Origin: an uncultured Planctomycetales bacterium
Lineage (GTDB): Bacteria; Planctomycetota; Planctomycetia; Pirellulales; Thermoguttaceae
Direction: 5' to 3'
Assembly: GCA_937889015.1 (NCBI GenBank)
Contig: CALARR010000218.1
Coordinates: 1-50,991 of the forward strand
DNA length: 50,991 nt
The notes below the pieces were generated by a model. That model was given only the letters and a program-made list of their open reading frames with translations. It was not told where the DNA came from and did no database searches. Shown one piece after another: positions 18,157 through 26,106 of the stretch. The stretch's first letter is position 1. Each line of letters starts with the position of its first letter. The position numbers were made by a program, and so were the translations under genes.

Positions 18157-18717
18157 TCAAAACAGGGCAAATTCCACCAGGATCACCGCCAACAGCGCGC
18201 TGGGCGCCAGGAACAACGGCGGCTGCAACTGGGCTCGCTCATCGGGCGTGAGGGGAGTCCAGCCGCCGATGCGCAGCATCCACACGATCTGCCGCAGGAC
18301 CCGCACCAGCAGACGCAACGGCCCCACGCGCCACACGAGCACGATCAACGCCATGCAGGCCCCGAGCACGAATGTCCAGAGCATGGCCAGGATTCCTTGT
18401 TCCGGGCCCAGGAAGGCGCCCAGCATCGCCACCAGTTTCACATCTCCGCCGCCGACCTTGAAGAACACGTAGCAGGCCAGCATCACCAGTCCACAAATCA
18501 AGCCCCCCCACAGGCTCTCGCCCAACCCGATCCAGCCCCACGATTGGAGGTGCGACTCCTCGATCGTGCCGTACCGCACGGCCAGACTGCCGGCCGCGTT
18601 CAAGCCCAAGGCCGCGAGGATGCCGGGATAGGTGGTCCAGTTGTAGATCCGATGCCGGACAACGTCGGTCGCCGAGGCAACCAGGACCAGTCCCAGCAGC
18701 AACACGGTACGCAACAT
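18157..18717 (-). CDS. tadV: Prepilin peptidase (A24, TadV/CpaA type)
   Basis: The 186-residue polytopic membrane aspartic peptidase cleaves and may methylate Flp prepilins. Both catalytic aspartates are visible: D18 (SATDVVRHRIYN) and D92 in the GGGDVKL motif. At least four to five hydrophobic segments span the sequence. The length fits the short CpaA/TadV type without the N-methyltransferase domain. The ATG at 18717 follows AAGGAG by 5 bases. Confidence 0.93.
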   Translation of the reverse strand: MLRTVLLLGLVLVASATDVVRHRIYNWTTYPGILAALGLNAAGSLAVRYGTIEESHLQSWGWIGLGESLWGGLICGLVMLACYVFFKVGGGDVKLVAMLGAFLGPEQGILAMLWTFVLGACMALIVLVWRVGPLRLLVRVLRQIVWMLRIGGWTPLTPDERAQLQPPLFLAPSALLAVILVEFALF

Positions 18718-18831
18718 TGGTCTCCTTGGCGTTCAGCAAAGCAAGGCATCGCGGCGCGCAGAGTGGGTCCGAGAATTCGGGCTCGCGCTGGTTGTCCGCG
18801 TTGCGCCGCTTGTCTGAGGGTCAGAAGGGGA

Positions 18832-19038
18832 TCAACTGCTCGTGCTGGCGTTGTCGGCTTCGTTCTCCAGGTCCATCAGGCCCTGGTTGAAGTAGGACTT
18901 GATCTTGGGCCAGCCCACCTTGAGCAGGTAGAGCAGGATCGGCAAGGCGATCATGCCCACGATCAGGATGGTTTCCAGGCTGACCGCGCCCCGCTCGTCG
19001 TGGTGCACGCGCTGCAACAGCCGCTTCCAGTGGCTCAT
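18832..19038 (-). CDS. flp: Flp-type IVb pilin
   Basis: The 68-residue protein reads HHDERGAVSLETILIVGMIA: a short basic leader, then Gly, then a hydrophobic helix with Glu at the +5 region. This is the hallmark of Flp/TadE-type prepilins cleaved by TadV. The C-terminus is acidic and short. GAGGAG lies 6 bases before the ATG at 19038. It is probably the major pilin of the cluster. Confidence 0.85.
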   Translation of the reverse strand: MSHWKRLLQRVHHDERGAVSLETILIVGMIALPILLYLLKVGWPKIKSYFNQGLMDLENEADNASTSS

Positions 19039-19069
19039 AGGCAACTCCTCAAGAGAAATGTTCGATCCT

Positions 19070-19261
19070 TCACATAAAGGGCCACGACACCAATACCGAC
19101 ACCATTTCGTAGGCCAAACGCATGATTCGCGGCCCGACACGCATGATGAACACCAGCATCGGCAGGATCACGCCCAGGACCAATACGTAGTCCAGCGACG
19201 AAACGCCGCGTGGCGCGCGGCGTCCGGCTCGTCTGGCGGATTGTCTGCTTGCGCCAACCAT
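19070..19261 (-). CDS. Second small Flp-like membrane protein
   Basis: The 63-residue protein has an Arg-rich leader (RRAGRRAPRGVSSLDYVLVLGVILPMLV) followed by one transmembrane helix. The leader and Gly-Val-Ser-Ser-Leu-Asp junction resemble a Flp pilin, with Asp in place of the usual Glu. It lies 31 bases upstream of the flp gene and has AGGAAGG before its ATG. It may be a minor pilin. Confidence 0.7.
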   Translation of the reverse strand: MVGASRQSARRAGRRAPRGVSSLDYVLVLGVILPMLVFIMRVGPRIMRLAYEMVSVLVSWPFM

Positions 19262-19294
19262 CGCTCACCTTCCTGCACGCGCAGTGTAGTATCC

Positions 19295-20404
19295 CTAGCT
19301 CCACAACGGTGCACTGGTGCGGATCAAGTGTTTCATCCCTTGCTGGAAGGGTTCATCGGCAAAGGTCGGCTGTTCGCCGGTCGGCTGAAGTTCTGCCAGC
19401 AGCCTTCCGTCGGACGTCTTGCCCCGCAACCGCGATACGAACAGGTCCTTCAGCCGGTATTGGTTGTTTTCGTCCAAACCCTGCGCTTCGCTGATGCGTG
19501 TTATCTTCCGCGAACCGTCTTCGGTAAAACGGGCAATCTGCACAATCAGATTGATCGCTGCGGCGACCTGTGCCCGAGCCACGTAGACGGGGATCTCGAC
19601 CTCGGACATCAGGGACAGGGTTTCCAGGCGGATCAAGGCATCGCGCGGCGTGTTGGCATGCACCGTCGACAGGCTGCCGGCATGACCGCTGATCATCGAC
19701 TGGATCAAGTCCAGGGCCTCGCCGCTGCGGACCTCGCCGACGATGATCCGATCGGGCCGCATGCGCAACGAGTTCACAAAGAGCTGGCGCACACTGAGGG
19801 CGCCGCGCCCCAAGCGGTCGGGACGCTGGGCCTCCAGGTACAAGCAGTGCTCCTGGAACAGGCGCAGTTCCGAGGTGTCCTCGATCACGACGATTCGCTC
19901 TTCCGCGGGGATCGACTGGGCCACGGCCCCCAAGAGGCACGTCTTGCCCGTGCCCGTCCCGCCGGAGATGAGCGTGTTCTTCTTGAGTCGCACGCAAATC
20001 TGCAGGAACTCTTGGGCCGCCTCGGAGATCGTGCCCAAGCGGACCATGTCATCCAGGGTCAAGATATCGCGGAAGAACTTGCGGATGGTGACATAGATGC
20101 CGGTGCGCGCGCTGGGCGGAATGATGGCGTGGACGCGTGAGCCGTCGGGCAGACGGGCATCCAGCGTTGGATGTTCGTCGTTGATCTCGCGGCCGACCCA
20201 CTGGGCGACATTGTGGATGGCCGAGAGCAGGGCGTCGTCGCTTTGAAAACGAGCCGGGGTGTGCTCCAGGCGGCCGCGGCGTTCGACGTAGACATTGTCG
20301 AAGCCGTTGACCATGATCTCGGAGACCGATTCGTCGTCCAGCAGGCTGGCGATGGGCTCCAAGAAATAGCGCAAAGAAGCTTCGAAAACCGCCTGTCGCG
20401 ACAT
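19295..20404 (-). CDS. cpaF: Tad/CpaF-type pilus ATPase (stand-alone)
   Basis: The 369-residue secretion ATPase has the family N-terminal segment (SVSEIMVNGFDNVYVERRG), DARLPDGSRVHAIIPP (82-97), Walker A GGTGTGKT (148-155), IVVIEDTSELRL, RMRPDRIIVGE and the His-box SGHAGSLSTVHANTP. It should energise Flp pilus extension. The frame is open to 20605, but the ATG at 20404 matches the family start and lies below the promoter at 20474-20502. It is the first gene of the Tad run. A second, FHA-bearing ATPase lies farther down the same run. Confidence 0.92.
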   Translation of the reverse strand: MSRQAVFEASLRYFLEPIASLLDDESVSEIMVNGFDNVYVERRGRLEHTPARFQSDDALLSAIHNVAQWVGREINDEHPTLDARLPDGSRVHAIIPPSARTGIYVTIRKFFRDILTLDDMVRLGTISEAAQEFLQICVRLKKNTLISGGTGTGKTCLLGAVAQSIPAEERIVVIEDTSELRLFQEHCLYLEAQRPDRLGRGALSVRQLFVNSLRMRPDRIIVGEVRSGEALDLIQSMISGHAGSLSTVHANTPRDALIRLETLSLMSEVEIPVYVARAQVAAAINLIVQIARFTEDGSRKITRISEAQGLDENNQYRLKDLFVSRLRGKTSDGRLLAELQPTGEQPTFADEPFQQGMKHLIRTSAPLWS

Positions 20405-20473
20405 AGGCCGAACCCCCGTTCCCCAAGGACCCTGGGGCGGCACAGAAGTGACTCTTCTGCCGTTCCAGTGTTG

Positions 20474-20502
20474 ATAATCCCCCAACTTGCGGCGCAAGTC
20501 AA
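20474..20502 (-). promoter_or_regulatory. Sigma70-like promoter of the Tad operon
   Basis: On the minus strand TTGACT (20502-20497), a 17-base spacer and GATTAT (20479-20474) form a good match. The predicted start near 20467 leaves a leader of about 63 bases before the first Tad gene. Confidence 0.55.
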
Positions 20503-20596
20503 GCGGATGTCTTGCGTTGGGTGAAGAGTTTTGCACCGTCGCGTGGCCCGCTCCCGGCAGCCACCCAGGAGCGGGGGGCGGGCCTTGGTTCCCACT

Positions 20597-20651
20597 CGTT
20601 CCCAAGCTCCGGCTTGGGAACGCCCTTTTGCAAAGCTCTGCTTCGCATCAC
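20597..20651. repeat. REP unit, upstream copy (55 bases)
   Basis: The unit starts with an 11-base-pair stem CGTTCCCAAGC / GCTTGGGAACG with loop TCCG. A second stem follows, TGCAAAGC-TCT-GCTTCGCA with one mismatch. It is repeated downstream of the RAYT gene in the same orientation at 21314-21368, differing at 3 of 55 positions. Confidence 0.9.
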
Positions 20652-20683
20652 AATGAGGAGCAGTCCCCACAAGAAGGGCGCAA

Positions 20684-21220
20684 ATGACTCGAACTCGCTA
20701 TCGCATCTTCGAGACGGACTTGCCCTACTTCATGACGTGCACGGTCGTGGGCTGGCTGCCCGTATTCACCCGTCCCGAAGCGGTCGAGATCCTGTTGGAG
20801 AGTTGGCGACACCTGCAAAAGCAGCGCGAGTGGGAGCTTTTCGGCTACGTCATCCTGGAGAATCATGTCCACCTGATTGTGTCGTCGCCAGAACTGCCTC
20901 GCGTAATGCAGCGTTTCAAGTCCTACACGGCGCGAAGATTGCTCGATCTACTGCAACGACGCGCCGCGTGCACCCTGCTTCGGCAGCTCAGGACCCACAA
21001 ACTCCGGCACAAGACGCAGTGTCGCTATCAGGTGTGGCAAGAGGGCAGCGAGCCAAAGCAAGTCCAGAACGAGGCCATGATGTGGCAGAAGCTCGAATAC
21101 ATTCACAACAACCCTGTGGTGCGAGGATACGTCGACGATCCGTTGCACTGGCGGTACTCCAGCGCGCGCGACTACGCGGGCCGCCCCGGACCAATTGACG
21201 TCGTGACCGACTGGATCTGA
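20684..21220 (+). CDS. RAYT: REP-associated tyrosine transposase (Y1_Tnp, IS200/IS605-like)
   Basis: The 178-residue HUH single-strand transposase has metal-binding H61-V-H63 (ENHVHLIV) and catalytic Tyr139 in KLEYIHNNPV. The HWRYSSARDY tail is typical of RAYTs. It should nick and move single-stranded hairpin DNA such as REP elements. It is bracketed by two near-identical REP units (20597-20651 and 21314-21368), the usual sign of a domesticated RAYT and its substrate. AAGGG precedes the ATG. All catalytic residues are intact, so it may be active. Confidence 0.92.
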   Translation: MTRTRYRIFETDLPYFMTCTVVGWLPVFTRPEAVEILLESWRHLQKQREWELFGYVILENHVHLIVSSPELPRVMQRFKSYTARRLLDLLQRRAACTLLRQLRTHKLRHKTQCRYQVWQEGSEPKQVQNEAMMWQKLEYIHNNPVVRGYVDDPLHWRYSSARDYAGRPGPIDVVTDWI

Positions 21221-21261
21221 GACCTGCTGCGCTTCAGGCGAAGCGGAGCTTCGGGGAGTTG

Positions 21262-21287
21262 CGTCACGAAGCGGGAGCTTCGTGACG
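21262..21287. repeat. Extra hairpin between RAYT and the second REP
   Basis: A perfect 11-base-pair stem CGTCACGAAGC / GCTTCGTGACG (loop GGGA) sits just after the RAYT stop. The GCTTCG core is shared with the REP unit, suggesting a degraded or partial REP. Confidence 0.7.
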
Positions 21288-21313
21288 AGGAGGGAAGCTC
21301 CGGCTGTCCGCCT

Positions 21314-21368
21314 CGTTCCCAAGCTCCGGCTTGGGAACGCCCTTTCGCGAAGCTCTGCTTCGCGTCAC
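21314..21368. repeat. REP unit, downstream copy (55 bases)
   Basis: Same first stem and loop as the copy at 20597-20651. The second stem is perfect here: CGCGAAGC-TCT-GCTTCGCG. Relative to the first copy one outer pair changed from T-A to C-G, a compensatory change that preserves pairing. It ends 5 bases before the helicase stop and may help end that minus-strand transcript. Confidence 0.9.
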
Positions 21369-21372
21369 ATCT

Positions 21373-23622
21373 TCACACATCACCGGTGGCTGCCTTGATC
21401 GGCCGCAGGGGGCTCTTGGCGAGCACGAACTTGACCTGACCGGCGGAACCGGCGAAATCCACGGTGGCCCGACGCTTGGCTCCCTCGCCGCTAAGGCCCA
21501 CAATGCGCCCCAGGCCATAGCCGGGATGACGTACGAGCATTCCCAGGTTGAACACGTCAGGCGAGACGGGCGACGAACCGCCGTTGGCCAACTCGGCGGC
21601 GGTGGTCAGGTGGATCGTCAAAGGCCGCGCCGGGTTGGGTGTGGGCGCAGCCGGGATCTCTTCCGGCTCGGTCGGCTCGCACCAGACCGGAGCGGTGGTT
21701 CGGGCCTCGCGCAGATCCATCTCCTCCCGAGGCAACTCCATGAGGAACTGGCTGGGAATGGTCAACTTGCGCTGCCCGCGGAAATCGCGGTACTGGGCCG
21801 TGCTGAGCTGCAGTTCCTGTTGGGCGCGAGTCATGCCCACGAACATCAGACGCCGCTCTTCCTCCACTTGATCCTCGTTCAGGCGGCTGCGTTCGTGCGG
21901 CAAGAGCCCCTCTTCGACGGCGACCAGAAAGACGACCGGAAACTCCAGGCCTTTGGAGGCGTGCAAGGTCATCAAGGTCACGCGATCGCAGCCGGTCTCC
22001 AGATCGTCGGTATCGTTGACCAGGCTCGATTCTTCGAGAAAGGCCTCCAGCAACCCCTCGCCGCCGCTGCGTTGGTCGAATTCCCGGGCCACGGTCAGCA
22101 ATTCTTCGACGTTCGCCAGGCGTTCTTGATCCTCCGGGTTTTCTGACTCGGTGAGATGGGCACGGTAGCCGCTTTGGGTGAGGACCTGCCCCATCAGTTC
22201 TTCGACCGGCCCGACAGCCAGCGCCGAGAGCCGATCGATCATGGCCACGAAGGACTGGATCTGGGATGCGGCGCGCTTGCTGAGACCCTCGACCTGCGGG
22301 CCGTGGCTGGCCGCCTCCAGCAGTCCTTGCTGATGCCGGGCGGCGTGCGTGCGGAGGCGGGCCAGGGCGGCCGGGCCCAAACCGCGAGGCGGCGTATTGA
22401 TGATCCGCAGAAAGGCCTGTTCGTCGCGCGGATTGTTGATCAATTGCAGATAGGACAAGACATCCTTGATCTCTTTGCGTTGGAAATACTGCACGCCCTG
22501 AATCAACTGATAGGGCAACCCCTGGTCGCGCAAGGCGAACTCCAGCGATCGCGACAGGGCATTGATGCGGTAGAAGACGGCGAAATCGCGCGGCCGGCGC
22601 TGCGCGCCGCGCACGGCCCGGGCGATCTGGGCCGCGATGTCGTCGGCCTCCTCTTTCTGCGTGAGGTATTGGACCAGGCGTACGGGCTGGCCCTCGCCAT
22701 TCTCGGTGTACAGCCCCTTGGCCTTGCGTTTCTTGTTGTGGCGGATCAACTCCTGGGCCACGTGCAGGATCCGCTGCGAACTGCGGTAGTTGCGTTCCAG
22801 GCGGATGACGCAGACCGAGGGGTAGTCCTTCTCAAACTCCAAGATGTTGTACACATTGGCGCCGCGCCAACCGTAGATGGACTGGTCCGGGTCGCCGGTG
22901 ACGGCCAGGTTCGAGTGGTCGATCGACAGGGCGCGCACGATGGCGTATTGCGCCAGGTTGGTGTCCTGATACTCGTCGACCATGACGTAGCGATAGCGCG
23001 CGTCCAGATCGGCACGAATCTCCGGATGGTCGCGGAGAAGCAAGGCCACGAGCAGCAACAGGTCGTCGAAGTCGACGGCGTTCGACTGGCGCAGACGCTG
23101 CTCATAGCCGGCATAGATCTGTTTGATGACGTCGCCGAAGACGCTTCGTTCGCGAGGCTGGTAGGTTTCGGGCGTGAGCAGGTTGTTCTTGGCCCAACTG
23201 ATGGCTGAAGCGACCCCCTCGGGGCTCAGGCCGGCGGACTCGGAGCCCGACTCGGCGATCGTGCGGCGCAGCAGTCGCAGGCTGTCCTCAGCGTCGTAGA
23301 TCGTGTAGTTCGGCTCCAGGCCCACGAAGCGCGCGTACTTGCGGAGCAAGCGGGCACAGAAGCGGTGAAAAGTCCCCAGCCACGGGCCCCGGTTGCCCAC
23401 CAACCGCTCCACGCGGAGACGCATCTCGTCGGCCGCCTTGTTGGTGAAGGTCAGGGCCAGGATGTTCTCCGGGAGAATCCCTTGGCGCAGCAGATGGGCG
23501 ATGCGGTGCGTGATGACCCGCGTCTTGCCGCTGCCCGGGCCGGCCAGAATCAACAAGGGTCCCTCGACGTGCAGAACGGCCTCGCGTTGGGCGTCGGTCA
23601 AGTCTCGGAGAAGTTCGTCCAA
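21373..23622 (-). CDS. pcrA: PcrA/UvrD-type DNA helicase
   Basis: The 749-residue superfamily 1A helicase shows all the expected motifs: Q-motif LTDAQREAV, Walker A AGPGSGKTR, motif II VDEYQDTN, GDPDQSIYGWRGA, NYRSS and LMTLHASKGLEF. It unwinds DNA with 3'-5' polarity in repair and replication. The C-terminus ends in a Tudor-like tail (GMLVRHPGYGLGRIV), typical of PcrA. A longer open frame reaches 24135, but the family start aligns with the TTG at 23622, which has GGAAGGA 7 bases upstream and lies below the promoter at 23669-23697. Confidence 0.93.
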   Translation of the reverse strand: MDELLRDLTDAQREAVLHVEGPLLILAGPGSGKTRVITHRIAHLLRQGILPENILALTFTNKAADEMRLRVERLVGNRGPWLGTFHRFCARLLRKYARFVGLEPNYTIYDAEDSLRLLRRTIAESGSESAGLSPEGVASAISWAKNNLLTPETYQPRERSVFGDVIKQIYAGYEQRLRQSNAVDFDDLLLLVALLLRDHPEIRADLDARYRYVMVDEYQDTNLAQYAIVRALSIDHSNLAVTGDPDQSIYGWRGANVYNILEFEKDYPSVCVIRLERNYRSSQRILHVAQELIRHNKKRKAKGLYTENGEGQPVRLVQYLTQKEEADDIAAQIARAVRGAQRRPRDFAVFYRINALSRSLEFALRDQGLPYQLIQGVQYFQRKEIKDVLSYLQLINNPRDEQAFLRIINTPPRGLGPAALARLRTHAARHQQGLLEAASHGPQVEGLSKRAASQIQSFVAMIDRLSALAVGPVEELMGQVLTQSGYRAHLTESENPEDQERLANVEELLTVAREFDQRSGGEGLLEAFLEESSLVNDTDDLETGCDRVTLMTLHASKGLEFPVVFLVAVEEGLLPHERSRLNEDQVEEERRLMFVGMTRAQQELQLSTAQYRDFRGQRKLTIPSQFLMELPREEMDLREARTTAPVWCEPTEPEEIPAAPTPNPARPLTIHLTTAAELANGGSSPVSPDVFNLGMLVRHPGYGLGRIVGLSGEGAKRRATVDFAGSAGQVKFVLAKSPLRPIKAATGDV

Positions 23623-23668
23623 GGGGGGGTCCTTCCGCGGCCCAGGGGCCTGTACAGATATCCAATCC

Positions 23669-23697
23669 AATATATACGCATGTCGGCGGAAGTTCGA
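23669..23697 (-). promoter_or_regulatory. Promoter of the helicase gene
   Basis: On the minus strand TCGAAC (23697-23692), a 17-base spacer and TATATT (23674-23669) give a good -10 and weak -35. The predicted start near 23662 lies below all upstream in-frame ATGs, supporting the TTG start at 23622. Confidence 0.45.
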
Positions 23698-23766
23698 CGG
23701 GGCCACCCCCCCGCGTCGAGTGGCTTTCATTGCCGCCCATTCGCCGCTACCCAAATCTGGGCAACC

Positions 23767-23775
23767 TGTTATACT
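23767..23775 (+). promoter_or_regulatory. Extended -10 promoter for the alpha-CTD gene
   Basis: TGTTATACT is an extended -10 element (TGn-TATACT) with no clear -35. Transcription would start near 23782, about 4 bases before an in-frame ATG at 23786 and 136 before the ribosome-site-backed ATG at 23918. Confidence 0.45.
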
Positions 23776-23917
23776 CAAGCCGTGCATGGAATTCGGTTTC
23801 CGGACGGTGGAGGTGCTCGGCCCTTCCGCGTCGTTTTGGGAACCGGTTGTTCGGCGTCGCCAGGCGGCAAGGGCCGTCGGGTGTGGATATTTCTGGGAAG
23901 AACTTGGGAGGGACCCC

Positions 23918-24217
23918 ATGAAGACACGGATCAAGTTAAGCACAGCGGACACCACGCTCAAGGATCGGGAAGAGAAGCTGGAGATGAGCACGGCCGAGAT
24001 CGGCCTGTCGGTGCGGACCACGAATTGCTTGGAAGAGCGGGGCATTTTCACGGTCAACGATCTGCTGCACTGCACGCGAGAGGACCTGCTGAGCATTTCC
24101 AACTTCGGCGAAAAGACGCTGGAAGAGGTGTACAAGGCCTTGGAGGGGATCGGCTTCTATCGCAGTGGGCGCGTCTCCAGCAGCGATTCCCAATCCAACC
24201 CGGCTCAACCCAGATAG
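23918..24217 (+). CDS. Free-standing RNA polymerase alpha C-terminal domain protein
   Basis: The 99-residue protein consists almost entirely of an alpha-CTD. Residues 28-80 (IGLSVRTTNCLEERG onward) align with E. coli RpoA 260-315. The UP-element-binding residues are kept: R33 (R265), N36 (N268), C37 (C269), N62 (N294), G64 (G296), K66 (K298), T67 (S299) and E70 (E302). No N-terminal assembly domain is present. GGGAGG lies upstream of the ATG. The residue match predicts binding to DNA minor groove near promoters or to transcription factors, in competition with RpoA or as an adaptor. The frame is open upstream to an alternative ATG at 23786. A small gap separates it from a membrane-protein operon on the same strand. 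Confidence 0.88.
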   Translation: MKTRIKLSTADTTLKDREEKLEMSTAEIGLSVRTTNCLEERGIFTVNDLLHCTREDLLSISNFGEKTLEEVYKALEGIGFYRSGRVSSSDSQSNPAQPR

Positions 24218-24283
24218 CGTACTCGGGCGGCAACAGGATTGGCCGATTGGCGACCAGGAAGACCGCCGGAGAGAGGGGACGGC

Positions 24284-25627
24284 GTGCGGAGCTTCCGGTT
24301 CTACGAAAAGAAGCGCGGCAATCGCCGCACGGGCTCCAGCAAGCTGGGCCGAGCGGGCGAACTGGGGGCGTCGGTCTGTCTGTTGTTGGCCGGCGTGATC
24401 TCGCTCTATTTCATCATCCACGGCTGGCTCAAGCCGGCCTGGCGCGTGCGCCATCATTTTGTCGAGACCACGTGCCTGGTGCTGGACAAACGGGTCGGTG
24501 AGACGGTGCGCAACGGCGCATCGCTCTATCGCCCTGAAGTCCAGGTCGAGTATCGCGTCGAGGGGACGCCCTACCGTGTCTGGAGCTATCCGCTGCCGAG
24601 TGTCTTTGCTCCTTTGACCCATTCCGACAGCAAGGCCCAGGCGGAAAGCCTGTATAGTCCGGGCCGGGCCGATAAGCAGGCGATTGTCAACGAATTCATC
24701 ATCAACCGCGAGTACTATTGCTGGTACGATCCGCAGTCGCCAGAAGTCGTGCTCTTGGTGCAAGGATACTATTGGGGCCTGTGGCTGGCGCTGATTGTGC
24801 CAATCTCGTTCGTCGTCCTGGGCGGGGCGGGGGTGACGCACAGCCTGCTGTATGCCACGACTTCCGCCGAGCGCCGCGCCGTGCTCACGCGCCGCGCCGG
24901 CCGCATGGAGTTGTTCGACGCCCCGCAAACGCCCAGCGAAGAGTATCCGAACATTCCCGATGGATCGACGATCACCGACAGTCCGGGAACGACGCTCACC
25001 TATCGGCTGCCGATTCGCACGTCGTCGGCCTGGATCCTGGTGTTGCTGGGCGCTTCCTGCGTGATCTGGAACGTGCTGGTGGCGATTTCGGCGGGCTACG
25101 CGATCAACAATCACCTGGAGGGGCGACCGGACTGGGTCTTGCCGGTGTTTTTGATCCCCTTCGTGCTGGTCGGCATCGGCATGACGGTGTACTTCGTGTA
25201 CCGGTTGCTGGTGGCCAACGGCATCGGCCCCACCCTGATCGAGATCTCCGACCATCCCTTGGTGCCGGGGCGTCTCTACCAGATCTTCATTTCGCAGTCC
25301 GGCGGCCTGCGGCTGAAGTCCTTCTCCGTGCGCCTGGTGTGCGAAGAGGAGGCCACGTATCGGCAAGGCACGGACATCCGTGTGCAGCGCTGCCTGGTAC
25401 ACGACCAGGAGTTGGTGCAGCACACGGACCTGGAGATTCGTCGCGGCACGCCCTTTGAGGTCCGCTGCGAACTGCAGATGCCCGAGCGAGCCATGCACTC
25501 CTTCCGCTCCAACCACAACGAGATTCGCTGGAAGCTGTTGGTCGAGGGCCGCCTGCCGCGGTGGGCCGGGTTCCATCGCGACTTCGCCGTGATCGTGCAT
25601 CCCGGCGAGGGGAGGGACGAAGCATGA
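24284..25627 (+). CDS. DUF3592-like membrane protein with arrestin-like C-terminal domain
   Basis: The 447-residue protein has transmembrane helices near 29-48, 158-185, 258-280 and 293-315. A soluble domain lies between the first and second (CLVLDKRVGET onward, ending YYCWYDPQSPEVVLL), typical of DUF3592-type proteins. The last 115 residues (SDHPLVPGRLYQIFISQSG to FHRDFAVIVHP) form a beta-sandwich-like pattern resembling arrestin-fold proteins. The start chosen is a GTG at 24284 with GAGGGG upstream; an ATG-like start at 24239 has no ribosome site. Its stop overlaps the next ATG (ATGA), so translation of the two is coupled. The function is unknown. Confidence 0.7.
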   Translation: MRSFRFYEKKRGNRRTGSSKLGRAGELGASVCLLLAGVISLYFIIHGWLKPAWRVRHHFVETTCLVLDKRVGETVRNGASLYRPEVQVEYRVEGTPYRVWSYPLPSVFAPLTHSDSKAQAESLYSPGRADKQAIVNEFIINREYYCWYDPQSPEVVLLVQGYYWGLWLALIVPISFVVLGGAGVTHSLLYATTSAERRAVLTRRAGRMELFDAPQTPSEEYPNIPDGSTITDSPGTTLTYRLPIRTSSAWILVLLGASCVIWNVLVAISAGYAINNHLEGRPDWVLPVFLIPFVLVGIGMTVYFVYRLLVANGIGPTLIEISDHPLVPGRLYQIFISQSGGLRLKSFSVRLVCEEEATYRQGTDIRVQRCLVHDQELVQHTDLEIRRGTPFEVRCELQMPERAMHSFRSNHNEIRWKLLVEGRLPRWAGFHRDFAVIVHPGEGRDEA

Positions 25628-26106
25628 GCGAGTCCTCGGTGGGCATTCGCCTGGAAGGCAACGGCCGGATCTACCAGCCGGGCGAGTCCATGGCCGGCGA
25701 ATACTGGCTGGAGAACGTGCATCCGGGCGAGATCAAGGCCATCGAGTTCTCGGTGCTCTGGTACACCGAGGGCAAAGGGGACGAGGACTTTGGTGTCCAT
25801 GAATTCCGCCGCGTGACCATCGACGACCGGGGCCGCTCCGATCCGCGCTACAGCGGCCAGTTCCGCGTCCTTCTGCCGCGCAGTCCGCTGAGCTACGAAG
25901 GGCAGATCGTCAAGTTGCGTTGGTGTGTGCGCGTGCGCGCGTTTTTGACCCACGGGCGCGAGGTCCTGGGGCAATTGCGATTCCGCCTGGGAGCCGTACC
26001 GCCGGCCAAAAACCTATCCCCAGACCGCGACCGCCAGGCGCCGCGGCCAGGAGAAACCGAGACGCCGAACCGTTCGGGCAGCGGCTCCAAGGCGAGTGAG
26101 TCGTGA
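25624..26106 (+). CDS. Arrestin-like beta-sandwich protein
   Basis: The 160-residue soluble protein opens with SVGIRLEGNGRIYQPGESMAG and continues with paired strand segments (IEFSVLWYTEGKG and LPRSPLSYEGQIVKLRWCVRV). The spacing and LPPSPLSYEG-type motif resemble bacterial arrestin-fold (Spo0M/Vps26-like) proteins. A 30-residue Pro/Gly/Ser tail follows. It begins inside the upstream stop (ATGA) and its stop overlaps the next GTG (GTGA), so three genes are translationally coupled. It may be a soluble partner of the arrestin-like tail of the upstream membrane protein. Confidence 0.65.
   Translation: MSESSVGIRLEGNGRIYQPGESMAGEYWLENVHPGEIKAIEFSVLWYTEGKGDEDFGVHEFRRVTIDDRGRSDPRYSGQFRVLLPRSPLSYEGQIVKLRWCVRVRAFLTHGREVLGQLRFRLGAVPPAKNLSPDRDRQAPRPGETETPNRSGSGSKASES

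Noticed and set aside
23623..24135. N-terminal extension of the helicase
   Set aside because: The extra residues have no helicase similarity and lie above the predicted promoter start; the TTG at 23622 fits the family start.
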